NCBI GenBank assembly: GCA_964518725.1 | Contig: CAZFKP010000003.1 | Coordinates: forward strand, 1-64,000 | Length of the DNA: 64,000 bases | Reading direction: 5' to 3' | Origin: JANRKF01 sp964518725 | Lineage (GTDB): Bacteria; Pseudomonadota; Alphaproteobacteria; Rickettsiales; SXRF01 | Part shown: one piece after another, positions 44,300-53,151 of the stretch | Layout: each line of letters starts with the position of its first letter | How positions within the stretch are numbered: position 1 is the first letter of the stretch | Position numbers and translations under genes: made by a program | Notes under the pieces: generated by a model | Databases searched by the model: none | Told to the model about the DNA's origin: nothing | Seen by the model: the letters and a program-made list of their open reading frames with translations, nothing else

Positions 44300-45562
44300 A
44301 TGAAAAAAGTTCTGGTGATCGGCAGCGGCGGGCGCGAACATGCGCTGTGCTGGCGCCTGAAACAATCGCCGCAGGTGGACGACGTTTATTGTTCGCCGGG
44401 CAATGGCGGCATCGCGCAAGATGTTGCGTGCGTAACACTTTCCGGGCACGATGCCATCATTGCATTCTGTAAAAATACCGCGATTGACCTGGTGGTGATC
44501 GGTGCCGAGCAGCCGCTGGTCGATGGGCTTGCCGATGACCTGGAGGAAGCCGGGATTGTCGTGTTCGGCCCCTCGCAACACGCCGCGCAGCTTGAGGCTT
44601 CAAAAGGCTTCATGAAAAACCTTTGCCAGAAATATAACATCCCGACAGCCGCTTACGGGTTTTTTGAGAATGCGGCGACGGCAAAGCAATTCCTGAGTGG
44701 AAAATCCTATCCCATCGTCGTGAAAGCGGACGGGCTTGCCGCCGGCAAAGGCGTGGTGATCGCCGAGACAGAAAAAGAAGCCATGAATGCTGTTGACGCC
44801 ATGTTTTCCGGGAAAATCTCCGGCGGTGAACGCGTGGTGATCGAAGAATTCCTGGACGGCGAAGAGGTGAGTTTCTTTGCGCTTTCGGATGGCGAGACCG
44901 CCATCGAGTTCGGATTCGCACAGGATCACAAGCGCGCCTATGACGGTGACAAAGGCCCCAATACCGGCGGCATGGGAACCTATAGTCCGCCGCCAATCAT
45001 GGCCAATGCCATCCGCGCCGAGGTGATGGAAAAAATTATATTGCCAACCGTCTCCGCTATGAAACAAGAGGGTGCGGATTTTCGCGGCGTGCTGTTCGCC
45101 GGTTTGATGCTTACCGGCAGCGGCGTGAAGCTGCTTGAGTATAACGTCCGGTTCGGCGATCCGGAAACCCAGAGCCTGATGATGCGCTTTGAAGGCGACC
45201 TGTACCAGACACTTCATGCCTGTGCGACCGGGAAGTTATCGCAAGCGGACATACGCTTCAGTCGTGACGCAGCATGCTGCGTGGTCATGGCGACACAAGG
45301 CTATCCCGGATATTATGAAAAGGGCTCGGAGATCGGCGGGCTGGGAAAAGCGGGCGCACTGCCAAATGTCAAAGTTTTCCATGCCGGGACGGCGGTAAAA
45401 GACGGAAAAATTGTGGCAAACGGCGGCCGCGTGCTCGGCGTGACGGCTCTTGGAGCCACCATCCAGGAAGCGCAGTCACGCGCTTACCAAGCCGTCGATA
45501 TGATCGACTGGCCGGAAGGATTCTGCCGCCGCGATATCGGGTTCAGGGCGCTGCGTGTTTAG
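44300..45562 (+). CDS. purD: Phosphoribosylamine-glycine ligase PurD
   Basis: PurD joins glycine to phosphoribosylamine, the step following PurF in purine synthesis. The 420-residue ATP-grasp protein begins MKKVLVIGSGGREHALCW from the ATG at 44300 (CAGGGGA upstream), then shows IGAEQPLVDGLADDLE, KADGLAAGKGVVIAETE and the signature RFGDPETQSLMMRFEGD. An upstream open stretch of 62 codons overlaps xseA and was left out. The 3' end overlaps the convergent membrane protein gene by 20 bp. Confidence 0.96.
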   Translation: MKKVLVIGSGGREHALCWRLKQSPQVDDVYCSPGNGGIAQDVACVTLSGHDAIIAFCKNTAIDLVVIGAEQPLVDGLADDLEEAGIVVFGPSQHAAQLEASKGFMKNLCQKYNIPTAAYGFFENAATAKQFLSGKSYPIVVKADGLAAGKGVVIAETEKEAMNAVDAMFSGKISGGERVVIEEFLDGEEVSFFALSDGETAIEFGFAQDHKRAYDGDKGPNTGGMGTYSPPPIMANAIRAEVMEKIILPTVSAMKQEGADFRGVLFAGLMLTGSGVKLLEYNVRFGDPETQSLMMRFEGDLYQTLHACATGKLSQADIRFSRDAACCVVMATQGYPGYYEKGSEIGGLGKAGALPNVKVFHAGTAVKDGKIVANGGRVLGVTALGATIQEAQSRAYQAVDMIDWPEGFCRRDIGFRALRV

Positions 45563-47150
45563 CCGCCTTCATTTTTTCTACGTAGCGGTCGCGGTAGATG
45601 TCATAATCACCACGGTTGAAGCGGAATATTTCTTTGATGCGCTCCATGCTCCATAATTCACCGGAAATAATCAACCGCAGCTTGGAGTAATAGGCGGCGA
45701 GATCGGAATCCATCTGGCTCATGTCACCGGTTTTCAGGAAATGCAAATAGCCTTCGGGAATATCGCGCGGCAGAATCCCGATGGTTCCCAGGCGGGTGAT
45801 ATTGCACGGAAGCCGGGCGAGCAGCGGATCGCCAATCGCGATATAATCGACGATTTTTATTTCCGGTTTCATGGCATACGCCCACCTGCCAATCGATCCG
45901 GCAACCGTTGGGCTCCGGTACCAGCTGTTCACGCGCGGTGCCGGGGGTTCGGTCGTGCCGCTCAGATAGTCGGCCAAATAGATTTTCTCTTCGTCCTTTG
46001 GCATGTTGATGCCGATGAAACACTCGCCGCACTGCTTGCGTATCTCATCCGGATCCGGGTGACACAGCTTGAGCGCAACCAGTACCAACGCAAGACCGGC
46101 AAGCGTGCGGCAGCGGATCGGGCGGTCGGCCAGCCCGAGCATCATCCAGAGGGATGCGTAGACCGGCAAAGATAACAGCCTTCCACCAAGGTACGTGCCT
46201 CCGATATAAGCTACATATATCGTGTAACCGAGAATGCCAGCCGCAAGACAGGCAAAGATCGCGAACCGATCCCTGTCTTCTGCGCGTGATCCTTTTTTAT
46301 AAAACCACACAAGCACCGGGATGGAAGCAACGACAAGAAAAAGGCTCAGCGCTGAAATAAAATCCACCACCACAATGTTACGCAAATAACCAATTCCCAA
46401 ACGCAGATATTCGGAATCGCTGATGTCAGTATTAAGTTTGGCGTATTTCGAATTTGCAAACAGCGCGCCATAATAGAACAGGCTGAACAACTCCCACAGC
46501 ACGATCGGAAGCGCGCCAATACAGGCCTGCCACCAGCGAATGACACGAAACCGGGTGCAGAGCAAATAGGCGCCGATCGGCGCATAAAGGATCAGTGCGT
46601 CGAACCGGTTGACCATGCTGAGTGACACAGAACATGTCAGCAAGAACCAAAAATAGCGCGGCTGTGCGCGCAGCAGCACCCAGCCGAACCATGCAAACAA
46701 AAGGTGCTGCAGGCTGTTCTCAAACCCCGAAGTGGAGTATTTAACAAAGGCATCCGAAAGCGCGAGCGGCAAGATAAACAGGCCAGCGACAGCGAGCACA
46801 GGGCGCCGGAACGTGTAGAGCGGAATCACCACCGCGCCGAAAGCACACAGCAGCGAAAGCAGCAAGGTGATGACATAAATATTCTGCCACACAAAATAAA
46901 AAGGAATGTGCACCAGCATCCACAAGGGCGAGGTGGACGGCTGTACACGCTCGTCAACACTCCAGCGCAACCCATCACCATGGATGAAATTATCGACAAT
47001 ACGGTAGGTGATGTAGGGGTCTTCCATCACCGAGGCATTGATCAGTATCAGGGCAAAGAGCCCCACGAACGCAAGGCTCAGAAACTGCAAACGTGACAGC
47101 GTAATTGTTAACCCATCTGCCTGCTCACTCACTGCTGGACACCCCTTCAA
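45543..47150 (-). CDS. Polytopic membrane glycosyltransferase-like (GT-C type)
   Basis: The 535-residue protein has about ten transmembrane segments in its first 370 residues and a soluble C-terminal domain. The first periplasmic loop carries EDPYITYRIVDNFIHGDGLR and DERVQPSTSPLW, which resembles the ED/DD-x-Y-I-T/S-Y-R...TSPLW pattern of AftB-like and related lipid-linked glycosyltransferases. The acidic pair would be the catalytic region. Sugar and acceptor are unknown. It overlaps yciB by 26 bp, so the two are co-translated. Confidence 0.65.
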   Translation of the reverse strand: MKGCPAVSEQADGLTITLSRLQFLSLAFVGLFALILINASVMEDPYITYRIVDNFIHGDGLRWSVDERVQPSTSPLWMLVHIPFYFVWQNIYVITLLLSLLCAFGAVVIPLYTFRRPVLAVAGLFILPLALSDAFVKYSTSGFENSLQHLLFAWFGWVLLRAQPRYFWFLLTCSVSLSMVNRFDALILYAPIGAYLLCTRFRVIRWWQACIGALPIVLWELFSLFYYGALFANSKYAKLNTDISDSEYLRLGIGYLRNIVVVDFISALSLFLVVASIPVLVWFYKKGSRAEDRDRFAIFACLAAGILGYTIYVAYIGGTYLGGRLLSLPVYASLWMMLGLADRPIRCRTLAGLALVLVALKLCHPDPDEIRKQCGECFIGINMPKDEEKIYLADYLSGTTEPPAPRVNSWYRSPTVAGSIGRWAYAMKPEIKIVDYIAIGDPLLARLPCNITRLGTIGILPRDIPEGYLHFLKTGDMSQMDSDLAAYYSKLRLIISGELWSMERIKEIFRFNRGDYDIYRDRYVEKMKAAKHAAP

Positions 47151-47679
47151 TCAAATATTTTTTTATCAACGGAAACTGGCTGAACATAAAAAGCATGGTA
47201 AGCGTAAACATGCCGAACACTTTAAAATTTACCCAGAAATCGGTAGGGAAATTCCGCCATATCACCTCGTTCAATCCCGCCAGGAAGATAAAAAATAATC
47301 CCCAGCGCCGCGTCAGGATCGACCAGCCATCGTCCTGCATTTGCACCGCGCTTTGCAGCACATATTTGAGCATCGGCCGCTTAAAATACAAGCCACCAAG
47401 CAGGATGGCCGCGAACAGCAAATTGACCAGCGTCGGCTTGACTTTAATAAACGTCTCATCGTTGAGCCACAAGGTCAGCCCCCCGAAGAACGCCACGGCA
47501 ATGCCAGAGACAAGCGGCATTGGCGAGAGCTTCTTCTCCACCTTATATGTGACAGCAAGCGAGAGGATAGTCACGACAATCAATGTGGCGGTAGCCGCCA
47601 TTAGCCCGGCGAAGCGATAGGCGAGAAAAAAGACCAGCAACGGCCCCATATCCAGGGCAAAACGCAGGTTGGGATTCAT
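47125..47679 (-). CDS. yciB: Inner-membrane septation protein YciB/IspZ
   Basis: The 184-residue protein has five hydrophobic segments and typical family features: MGPLLVFFLAYRFAGLMAAT at the start, KKLSPMPLVSGIAVAFFGGL, TLVNLLFAAILLGGLYFKR and NEVIWRNFPTDFWVNFKVFG. YciB (ispZ) proteins are involved in septation and envelope synthesis. Start ATG at 47679; divergent from phoB with a 77-bp gap. Confidence 0.92.
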   Translation of the reverse strand: MNPNLRFALDMGPLLVFFLAYRFAGLMAATATLIVVTILSLAVTYKVEKKLSPMPLVSGIAVAFFGGLTLWLNDETFIKVKPTLVNLLFAAILLGGLYFKRPMLKYVLQSAVQMQDDGWSILTRRWGLFFIFLAGLNEVIWRNFPTDFWVNFKVFGMFTLTMLFMFSQFPLIKKYLIEGVSSSE

Positions 47680-47756
47680 GATTTAGACCTCTTGCACAAT
47701 TCTGGCGCCATGCTAGTGTAATGAACCGTAAACGTAAATCAAATTAGGGTTCCCGC

Positions 47757-48479
47757 TTGGAAACGTCTGTTCTGATTGTTGAAGATGAAGTCGCGATTGT
47801 GACGTTGTTGCGCTATAACCTTGAGCGCGAGGGCTTCCGTGTCTATTCCACCGGCGACGGCGAAGAAGCCGTGACCATGGTGAAAGAATACAAGCCGGAC
47901 GTGATTGTGCTCGACTGGATGCTGCCCAGCATGTCGGGCATCGACATCTGCAAGCAGCTCCGCTGGTCAACCGACACGAAAGGTATCCCCATCATCATGC
48001 TGTCGGCACGCGGCGAGGAATCCGACCGCATTCGCGGCCTGGATGCCGGGGCGGACGATTATATCGTGAAACCGTTTTCCCCTGCCGAGCTGGTCGCCCG
48101 CATCCGCGCTATTTTCCGGCGGTTCCGTCCGGCGCTCTCGGAGAAACTGATGAGCTTCGCCGACATTAAGATGGATGTCACCGGCCATAAGGTGACCCGC
48201 GGCACGACGGAGATTCACCTGAGTCCAACAGAGTTCTCGCTGCTGCGTTATTTCATGGAGCATCCGGGCAGAGTGTTCTCCCGCGAGCAATTGCTCGACG
48301 CAGTGTGGGGGCACGATATTTATGTGGAACTGCGGACAGTGGATGTGCATGTGCGCCGCCTGCGTAAGGGGCTCGACTATGACGGCAAGCAGCCCGACCT
48401 CATCCGCACCGTGCGCTCTGCCGGCTATGCGCTGGAAGAAGTGCCGGTGGATGAAAAAGATGCCAGCGACGCCGGGTAG
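47757..48479 (+). CDS. phoB: PhoB-like response regulator
   Basis: The 240-residue protein has a receiver domain (VLIVEDE at 5-11, phospho-acceptor Asp53 in VIVLDWMLP, Lys in VKPF) and an OmpR-type winged helix (LSPTEFSLLRYFMEHPG, VDVHVRRLRKGLD, IRTVRSAGYAL). Overall sequence is close to PhoB of alphaproteobacteria, the regulator of the phosphate-starvation response. The start is a TTG at 47757 giving METSVLIVEDE; no ATG fits and the ribosome-binding site is weak. No phoR, pst or phoU genes are adjacent. Confidence 0.85.
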   Translation: METSVLIVEDEVAIVTLLRYNLEREGFRVYSTGDGEEAVTMVKEYKPDVIVLDWMLPSMSGIDICKQLRWSTDTKGIPIIMLSARGEESDRIRGLDAGADDYIVKPFSPAELVARIRAIFRRFRPALSEKLMSFADIKMDVTGHKVTRGTTEIHLSPTEFSLLRYFMEHPGRVFSREQLLDAVWGHDIYVELRTVDVHVRRLRKGLDYDGKQPDLIRTVRSAGYALEEVPVDEKDASDAG

Positions 48480-49240
48480 ACCGAGGAATTTGTCCGGTTT
48501 TACCCTGGTAGAGTTATCGATAGTGCTGGTCATTATCGGCTTGCTGGTGGGCACAGTCGTCGTTGGCCAGACGATGATTAAGAACTACCTGCTGCGCTCC
48601 ATCGTCAGCGAAAAAGAAGGGCTGGAGTCCGCCGTCAATGCCTTCAAAATGAAATATGCCTGCCTGCCCGGAGATTGCCTGAAAGCCACCTCGTTCTTTA
48701 CATCTGTTGGCAATGGCGATGGAAATGACCGGATTTTCGCACTCTATCCACACGAAGGGTTTTCTTTTTTACCCACCTCCAGCGCGCGGAGATGATTGCC
48801 CCGCTGCCCAATGTAGGCGACACCACCACCTAACCAATAACGGAAACTCCGCTTATGTACCGGGATTTAATATTCCACAGTCGCGCTTCCCATCGGCAGG
48901 GTACACGATGCATTACGTTGATGGTAACGGCTCCTCCATCTGTAACAGCACCTCCATTGGAGGAATGGCCTATGCGCCCAGCCAGTGTAATAAAAACATC
49001 ATTAGATTTTATGGTGGTGAGGCAAATGGTGGCGGTATTACCCTTAGCGCAAGCGTCTTTGATTGTGCAACCATACGCCTGTTTGATGTCAAATATGATG
49101 ACGGCAAGCCCTATACCGGCAAGGTTCAGATAGCCGAATCAAACTACATTGGCGGTGGCTGCCAAAGCGGCGGATGGCCAGATGGAGCCTATACGAATAG
49201 CGGCAATGCGTTTATTATTTTCCTGCCACTGTTTCAATAG
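48451..49240 (+). pseudogene. Type IV pilin/pseudopilin-like gene, broken by two frameshifts
   Basis: The N-terminal piece (ATG at 48451 or 48460) has a class III prepilin signal: LSG^FTLVELSIVLVIIGLL with Glu at +5 of the mature protein, then YACLPGDCLKATSFF and GNGDGND, typical of this pilin-like group. At a T6 run (about 48763-48768) the frame is lost; the next frame continues as THLQRAEMIAPLPNVGDTTT to a stop, and a third frame resumes with LTNNGNSAYVPGFNIPQSRF and runs to 49240. Two one-base deletions explain it. Overlaps phoB by about 20 bp and cca by 26 bp. Confidence 0.75.
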
Positions 49241-50411
49241 GCGCGATGAGTTCTTTCTTTGATACAGCGTAGCCGCTTTCTTCCCATATCTTCTCTAGCT
49301 CCCTTAGCTTATCGCCAAGTGCTTTCCCCTCGGTGTAGCCCCGCGCCAGCAGGTCTTTTGCCGTCACCGGGAATTCCGGCGCCTGCCACGCGGCCATGGC
49401 GGAAAACGGCGCGAGCGCCTCGGGCGATTTTCCCGAAAGCGCAACGAATAATTTGGCGGCACTCACAAACGCTTCGTTACCGATGGCGCGGATGAGTTTT
49501 CTATAATCACACGGCTCCATGGAGAGCGACATGGCACCGCAATGCCCAAGCCAGCAGGCCAGTAATTTTGACTGTTTTGAGGAGAGCTTCAGCCGCGCCG
49601 CAACGGGTGCGACATGCGCTGCATCACCCAGAAGCGCAGCAAGCTTCAGCAGCGGCTCGGCGTGCAGACGATCAAGCACGGCAACCCGCGCTGCATCCAC
49701 ATGAACACCGGGGAAAATCTTGTCCAACAGGCCGTGTTGCTGCATTTTGTCCAGGCAGGGATAGCTCTCATCCGCCGCCAGCAGCTTCAATAATTCCTGC
49801 GCGATACGCTCGCCGGAAAGCCGATTGATACCCTCTTTATTGGCAGCGCATGCCACCAGCGCCGCCTCATCGAAACGGTGATTCCCGAGCGTTGCTACAA
49901 AACGAAAATAACGCAGGATACGCAAATAATCTTCCCGGATGCGCGCGGTCGGATCGCCAATAAACTTAACCGTGCGGGTGTTACAGTCAGCAAGCCCGCC
50001 GACAAAATCATAGAGCGTTCCATCCGCCGCGAGGTAGAGCGCGTTCATAGTAAAATCCCGGCGCGCAGCATCCTCTTCCCAGCTCGTGCCGAAAGCGACT
50101 TCGGCATGGCGGCCATCGGTTGCCACATCCTTGCGAAGGGTAGTAATTTCAATGTTGCGCCCGCCAATGGCGACGGTGACGGTGCCATGCTCAATACCGG
50201 TCGGAATAGCGCGAAGCCCGGCAGCTTCAAGCAGCGCCAGCATTTGCTGCGGCCGGGCGTTGCTCGCCGCATCCAGCTCCCGCACCTCGCGACCAAGAAT
50301 CGTATCGCGCACCGCACCGCCGACAAAACGCAGATCATATCCGGCGGCGGCAAAGACCGAGGTTACGGTTTTTACTTCCGGCCAATCAAGCCATGCGGCA
50401 GCGAGCTTCAT
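49215..50411 (-). CDS. cca: CCA tRNA nucleotidyltransferase
   Basis: The enzyme builds or repairs the 3' CCA end of tRNA. The 398-residue class II protein has FVGGAVRDTILG (29-40), the flexible-loop region with EITTLRKDVATDGRHAEV, RRDFTMNALYLAADG and the RILRYFRF block. The metal-binding D-x-D motif, usually DIDLAT after the GGxVRD helix, reads ELDAAS here. Whether this Asp-to-Glu change affects activity is unclear. Its 5' end overlaps the DUF6111-like gene by four bases. Confidence 0.92.
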   Translation of the reverse strand: MKLAAAWLDWPEVKTVTSVFAAAGYDLRFVGGAVRDTILGREVRELDAASNARPQQMLALLEAAGLRAIPTGIEHGTVTVAIGGRNIEITTLRKDVATDGRHAEVAFGTSWEEDAARRDFTMNALYLAADGTLYDFVGGLADCNTRTVKFIGDPTARIREDYLRILRYFRFVATLGNHRFDEAALVACAANKEGINRLSGERIAQELLKLLAADESYPCLDKMQQHGLLDKIFPGVHVDAARVAVLDRLHAEPLLKLAALLGDAAHVAPVAARLKLSSKQSKLLACWLGHCGAMSLSMEPCDYRKLIRAIGNEAFVSAAKLFVALSGKSPEALAPFSAMAAWQAPEFPVTAKDLLARGYTEGKALGDKLRELEKIWEESGYAVSKKELIAPIETVAGK

Positions 50412-50680
50412 GGCTGGACGCGCCCCGGCACAATTTCACCATTTTCCATATGTGGGGGGACATAGTCGCCCTTGTTCTCGCCATGGCTGAGGCCGGTTGC
50501 GAGCAAGATCACAATGCCGAGAACTAGGCTTGTGACTACTGCCCAGAACCACGGGCCTTCGCGAAAATGCGGGGCAGGATCGCCACGCTTAAGCGCGCTG
50601 CGGCGCACATACATCATCCATACGCCATAGACCAGAAGCGGGAGCAGAACCGGCCAGAAACGAAACAGGAAAATTGCCAT
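50408..50680 (-). CDS. Small membrane protein (DUF6111-like)
   Basis: The 90-residue protein has two transmembrane segments: FLFRFWPVLLPLLVYGVWMM at the N-terminus and WFWAVVTSLVLGIVILLATG, then a short tail YVPPHMENGEIVPGRVQP. Proteins of this pattern are found next to cca in alphaproteobacteria and are grouped as DUF6111; I am not certain of the family number. It overlaps its neighbours by single or four bases on both sides, so it is translated with them. Confidence 0.6.
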   Translation of the reverse strand: MAIFLFRFWPVLLPLLVYGVWMMYVRRSALKRGDPAPHFREGPWFWAVVTSLVLGIVILLATGLSHGENKGDYVPPHMENGEIVPGRVQP

Positions 50681-51993
50681 TAGTCTTTCTTTCGGGGTAA
50701 GGTGATAATCACTCTAAGGCCGCGCTGCGGGCTTTCGGCGAGCACGATGCTGCCGCCATGCGCCTGTACGATATCGCGGGCGATAGTAAGCCCAAGCCCA
50801 ACTCCACCCGTTTTACTGTTACGCGATGTATCGAGGCGGGTGAAGGCGCGGAACACTTCTTCACGCATATCTTCGGGGATGCCCTTCCCTTCATCATCCA
50901 CCACAATACGCACTGCGCCCGCATCACCCATGTAGGTCATCTGCGCGCACTTGCCATAACGCAGGGCATTGTCGAGCACGTTGGTGAGCACGCGGCGGAA
51001 TGCCATGGGGCGTAGCTCCAGCTCCAACGGCTCGCACGGCACGTAGCTCACAGGGTGGCCAGCGCGCACATAATCGGCAACAACATCCGCAAGCAACCCC
51101 TGCAAGGCGACCGGCACAGCATCTTCACCGCCTTCGCCACGGGCGAAATCAAGATATTCGGTAATCATATATTCCATCTGCTGGACATCATCGCCAAGCT
51201 CGCGTGCCACGTCGCCATCCCCGATCATCGCAAGCTGCAGCTTGATGCGGGTAAGCGGTGTACGCAAATCATGCGAGATGCCGGAAAGCATGTCGGTACG
51301 GGTACGGATCTGGCGCTTGATCCGTTCACGCATGGTGATAAACGCCCGCGCCGCCATCCGCACTTCGGTCGCGCCCTGCGGCCGGAAATCCGGCATATCG
51401 ATACCCCGGCCAAAACTATCCGCCGCCTGCGCCAACCGGCTGATCGGTCGCAGCTGGTTACGCAGGAAGAAAATCGCAATCATCAGGAAGAGCCCGGATG
51501 AACCAACCATCCACAACAGGAATATATTGGTCGTCGGGCTCTCCAGGCGTTTGGCGGTTGTTTGAATATTGAGCACCTGGCCGGCAAGCCTGATCCGCAC
51601 GTCAATGGTATCGGCACCGGCAATGCGGCGCACAGTGAACGGCTCGCGGATTTTCTGCCTGAGGAATGCTTGGTAGGTGGCGAACTCACCCGTCGCAAGG
51701 CGCGGATCAAACGCCGACTCAGCCATCAACGTTACATCCAGCCGAGTCGCCGCTTCAAAATCATGCACCACCTGCGATTTTTGTTTAGCCGGCGCATCCC
51801 GCAGCTGGCCAACCAGATACGCCGTCTCACCCGCAAGCGCGCTGGACATGTAGCGCGTGACGCTTTGCCAGTGGCGATCATAAAATACATAGGCCATCAG
51901 CACCTGGATCAGGATTGTCGGCACCACTAGGATCAGCAGCGACCGTCCGAACAGGCTTTTAGGAAGAAAGCGCTTAATCCACATAAAGAACAT
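50680..51993 (-). CDS. Membrane sensor histidine kinase (EnvZ-like)
   Basis: The 437-residue kinase has two transmembrane helices (about 15-37 and 165-186) bounding a roughly 125-residue periplasmic sensor, a HAMP region (QLRPISRLAQAADSFGRG), the phospho-acceptor box SGISHDLRTPLTRIKLQL, the N box NVLDNALRYG and the G boxes DDEGKGIP and GGVGLGLTIA. Together with the overlapping response regulator it forms an OmpR/EnvZ-like two-component pair. Start at 51993 or the ATG three codons later; both overlap the regulator stop. Confidence 0.92.
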   Translation of the reverse strand: MFFMWIKRFLPKSLFGRSLLILVVPTILIQVLMAYVFYDRHWQSVTRYMSSALAGETAYLVGQLRDAPAKQKSQVVHDFEAATRLDVTLMAESAFDPRLATGEFATYQAFLRQKIREPFTVRRIAGADTIDVRIRLAGQVLNIQTTAKRLESPTTNIFLLWMVGSSGLFLMIAIFFLRNQLRPISRLAQAADSFGRGIDMPDFRPQGATEVRMAARAFITMRERIKRQIRTRTDMLSGISHDLRTPLTRIKLQLAMIGDGDVARELGDDVQQMEYMITEYLDFARGEGGEDAVPVALQGLLADVVADYVRAGHPVSYVPCEPLELELRPMAFRRVLTNVLDNALRYGKCAQMTYMGDAGAVRIVVDDEGKGIPEDMREEVFRAFTRLDTSRNSKTGGVGLGLTIARDIVQAHGGSIVLAESPQRGLRVIITLPRKKD

Positions 51994-52660
51994 ACCCCGC
52001 ACCACGCACCGTCTGCAAATAGGCTGGCCGACCCTCGTTACTTTCGATTTTCTTACGCAGGCGCGACATCTGAACATCCACGCTGCGCTCGTTGCTGCCT
52101 TCGGGCAGGAGCCGCGCCAGCGCTTCCCGCGTTACCGGCTTCGAGGCGTTCGCCGCTAGCATCCTGAGAAGTTCGGTTTCGCTGGAGGTAAGGTTGACGA
52201 CATCCGCGCCGCGCCGCAACTGGCCGGATGCAACATCAAAACGGTATTCTCCAAAACCCAACCACTTATTTCGCTCTTTCTGCTCACCGGTACGGCGAAG
52301 GATCGCACGGATACGCAGCACCAGCTCATGCGGCTCAAACGGCTTGCTCAGGTAATCTTCCGCGCCCACCTCCAGGCCGGCGATCCGATCCGTTGCCTCG
52401 CCCAACGCCGAAAGCATCAGTACCGGGGTGGCAACATCTTCCTGTTTCAACCACTGTGTGCCGGTCTGACCCGGCATCATCACGTCGAGGATCATCAGGT
52501 CGAACACGAACCAGCGGTGAAGGCTCCGGGCAGCGTCCGTATCGCCTGCCACGGTGACGATAAACCCCTGCTCCCCCAGATAGCGCTTGAGCAAATTGCG
52601 GAGGCGGTCATCATCATCCACCACCAGAATATGCGGTTTTTCCTGCCAGGCCTGTTTCAT
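51974..52660 (-). CDS. OmpR-family response regulator
   Basis: The 228-residue protein has a receiver domain (ILVVDDDDRL at 11-20, Asp59 in LMILDVMMPG, Lys in LSKPF) and a winged helix with LTSSETELLRMLAANA, SVDVQMSRLRKKIE and QTVRGAGYVLYVD. It pairs with the kinase immediately downstream. The chosen ATG at 52660 gives a standard N-terminus; 58 further open codons upstream overlap the smr gene and are not used. Regulon unknown. Confidence 0.93.
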   Translation of the reverse strand: MKQAWQEKPHILVVDDDDRLRNLLKRYLGEQGFIVTVAGDTDAARSLHRWFVFDLMILDVMMPGQTGTQWLKQEDVATPVLMLSALGEATDRIAGLEVGAEDYLSKPFEPHELVLRIRAILRRTGEQKERNKWLGFGEYRFDVASGQLRRGADVVNLTSSETELLRMLAANASKPVTREALARLLPEGSNERSVDVQMSRLRKKIESNEGRPAYLQTVRGAGYVLYVD

Positions 52661-53151
52661 GATTTTCTTCGCTTGAGTAATAGGTAGAGCGCTCCGTCGC
52701 CGCCATGTTTGGGTTGTGCTGAGGATACCATAAGGATCATCCGGCTCAACTGTGAAAATGCGAGCCAGCGCGGCACCTCCTGCTGCAGCCGGCCTTCTTC
52801 CCTGCCGCCCTTGCCGGTAATGACGAGCACACAACGTTTGCGGGCATGATAGCTTGTTTCGACAAACTCCTGCAATTGCTGGTGCGCGACATCCAGCGTC
52901 ATGCCGTGCAGGTCAAGCCGCGCCTCTATTTTATATTCTCCCCGCCTCACCCTCGCCATCGTCGGCGTATCCACCCCCACCTTCGCCGGAGGGGGTGAAA
53001 CAGGCATTACCGCTCGCCGCTTCACGGGTGATGCTGGCGGCGATGGCGGCAGCGCGCTGTCTTGCACAACCGTCTTATTAAGCGGCGTCACGTCGCGCAT
53101 GGCAGCTTTGAGCAGCGCCTTTTCCTCATCGGTCAGCGTGCGCCTGGCCAT
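52657..53151 (-). CDS. smr: Smr/MutS2-domain endonuclease-like protein
   Basis: The 164-residue protein has a Pro-rich N-terminal linker and a C-terminal Smr domain with the hallmarks IEARLDLHGMTLDVAHQQL (LDLHG, about 77-81) and VLVITGKGGREEG (TGKG). Smr domains nick DNA or RNA; stand-alone proteins of this type are common near mltA and tim44 in alphaproteobacteria. Its stop overlaps the response regulator start by four bases and it abuts mltA. Confidence 0.9.
   Translation of the reverse strand: MARRTLTDEEKALLKAAMRDVTPLNKTVVQDSALPPSPPASPVKRRAVMPVSPPPAKVGVDTPTMARVRRGEYKIEARLDLHGMTLDVAHQQLQEFVETSYHARKRCVLVITGKGGREEGRLQQEVPRWLAFSQLSRMILMVSSAQPKHGGDGALYLLLKRRKS

Noticed and set aside
52900..53050. 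Pro-rich segment of the Smr protein as another repeat-element insertion
   Set aside because: No nucleotide similarity to the three repeat copies was found; Pro-rich linkers are normal before Smr domains.
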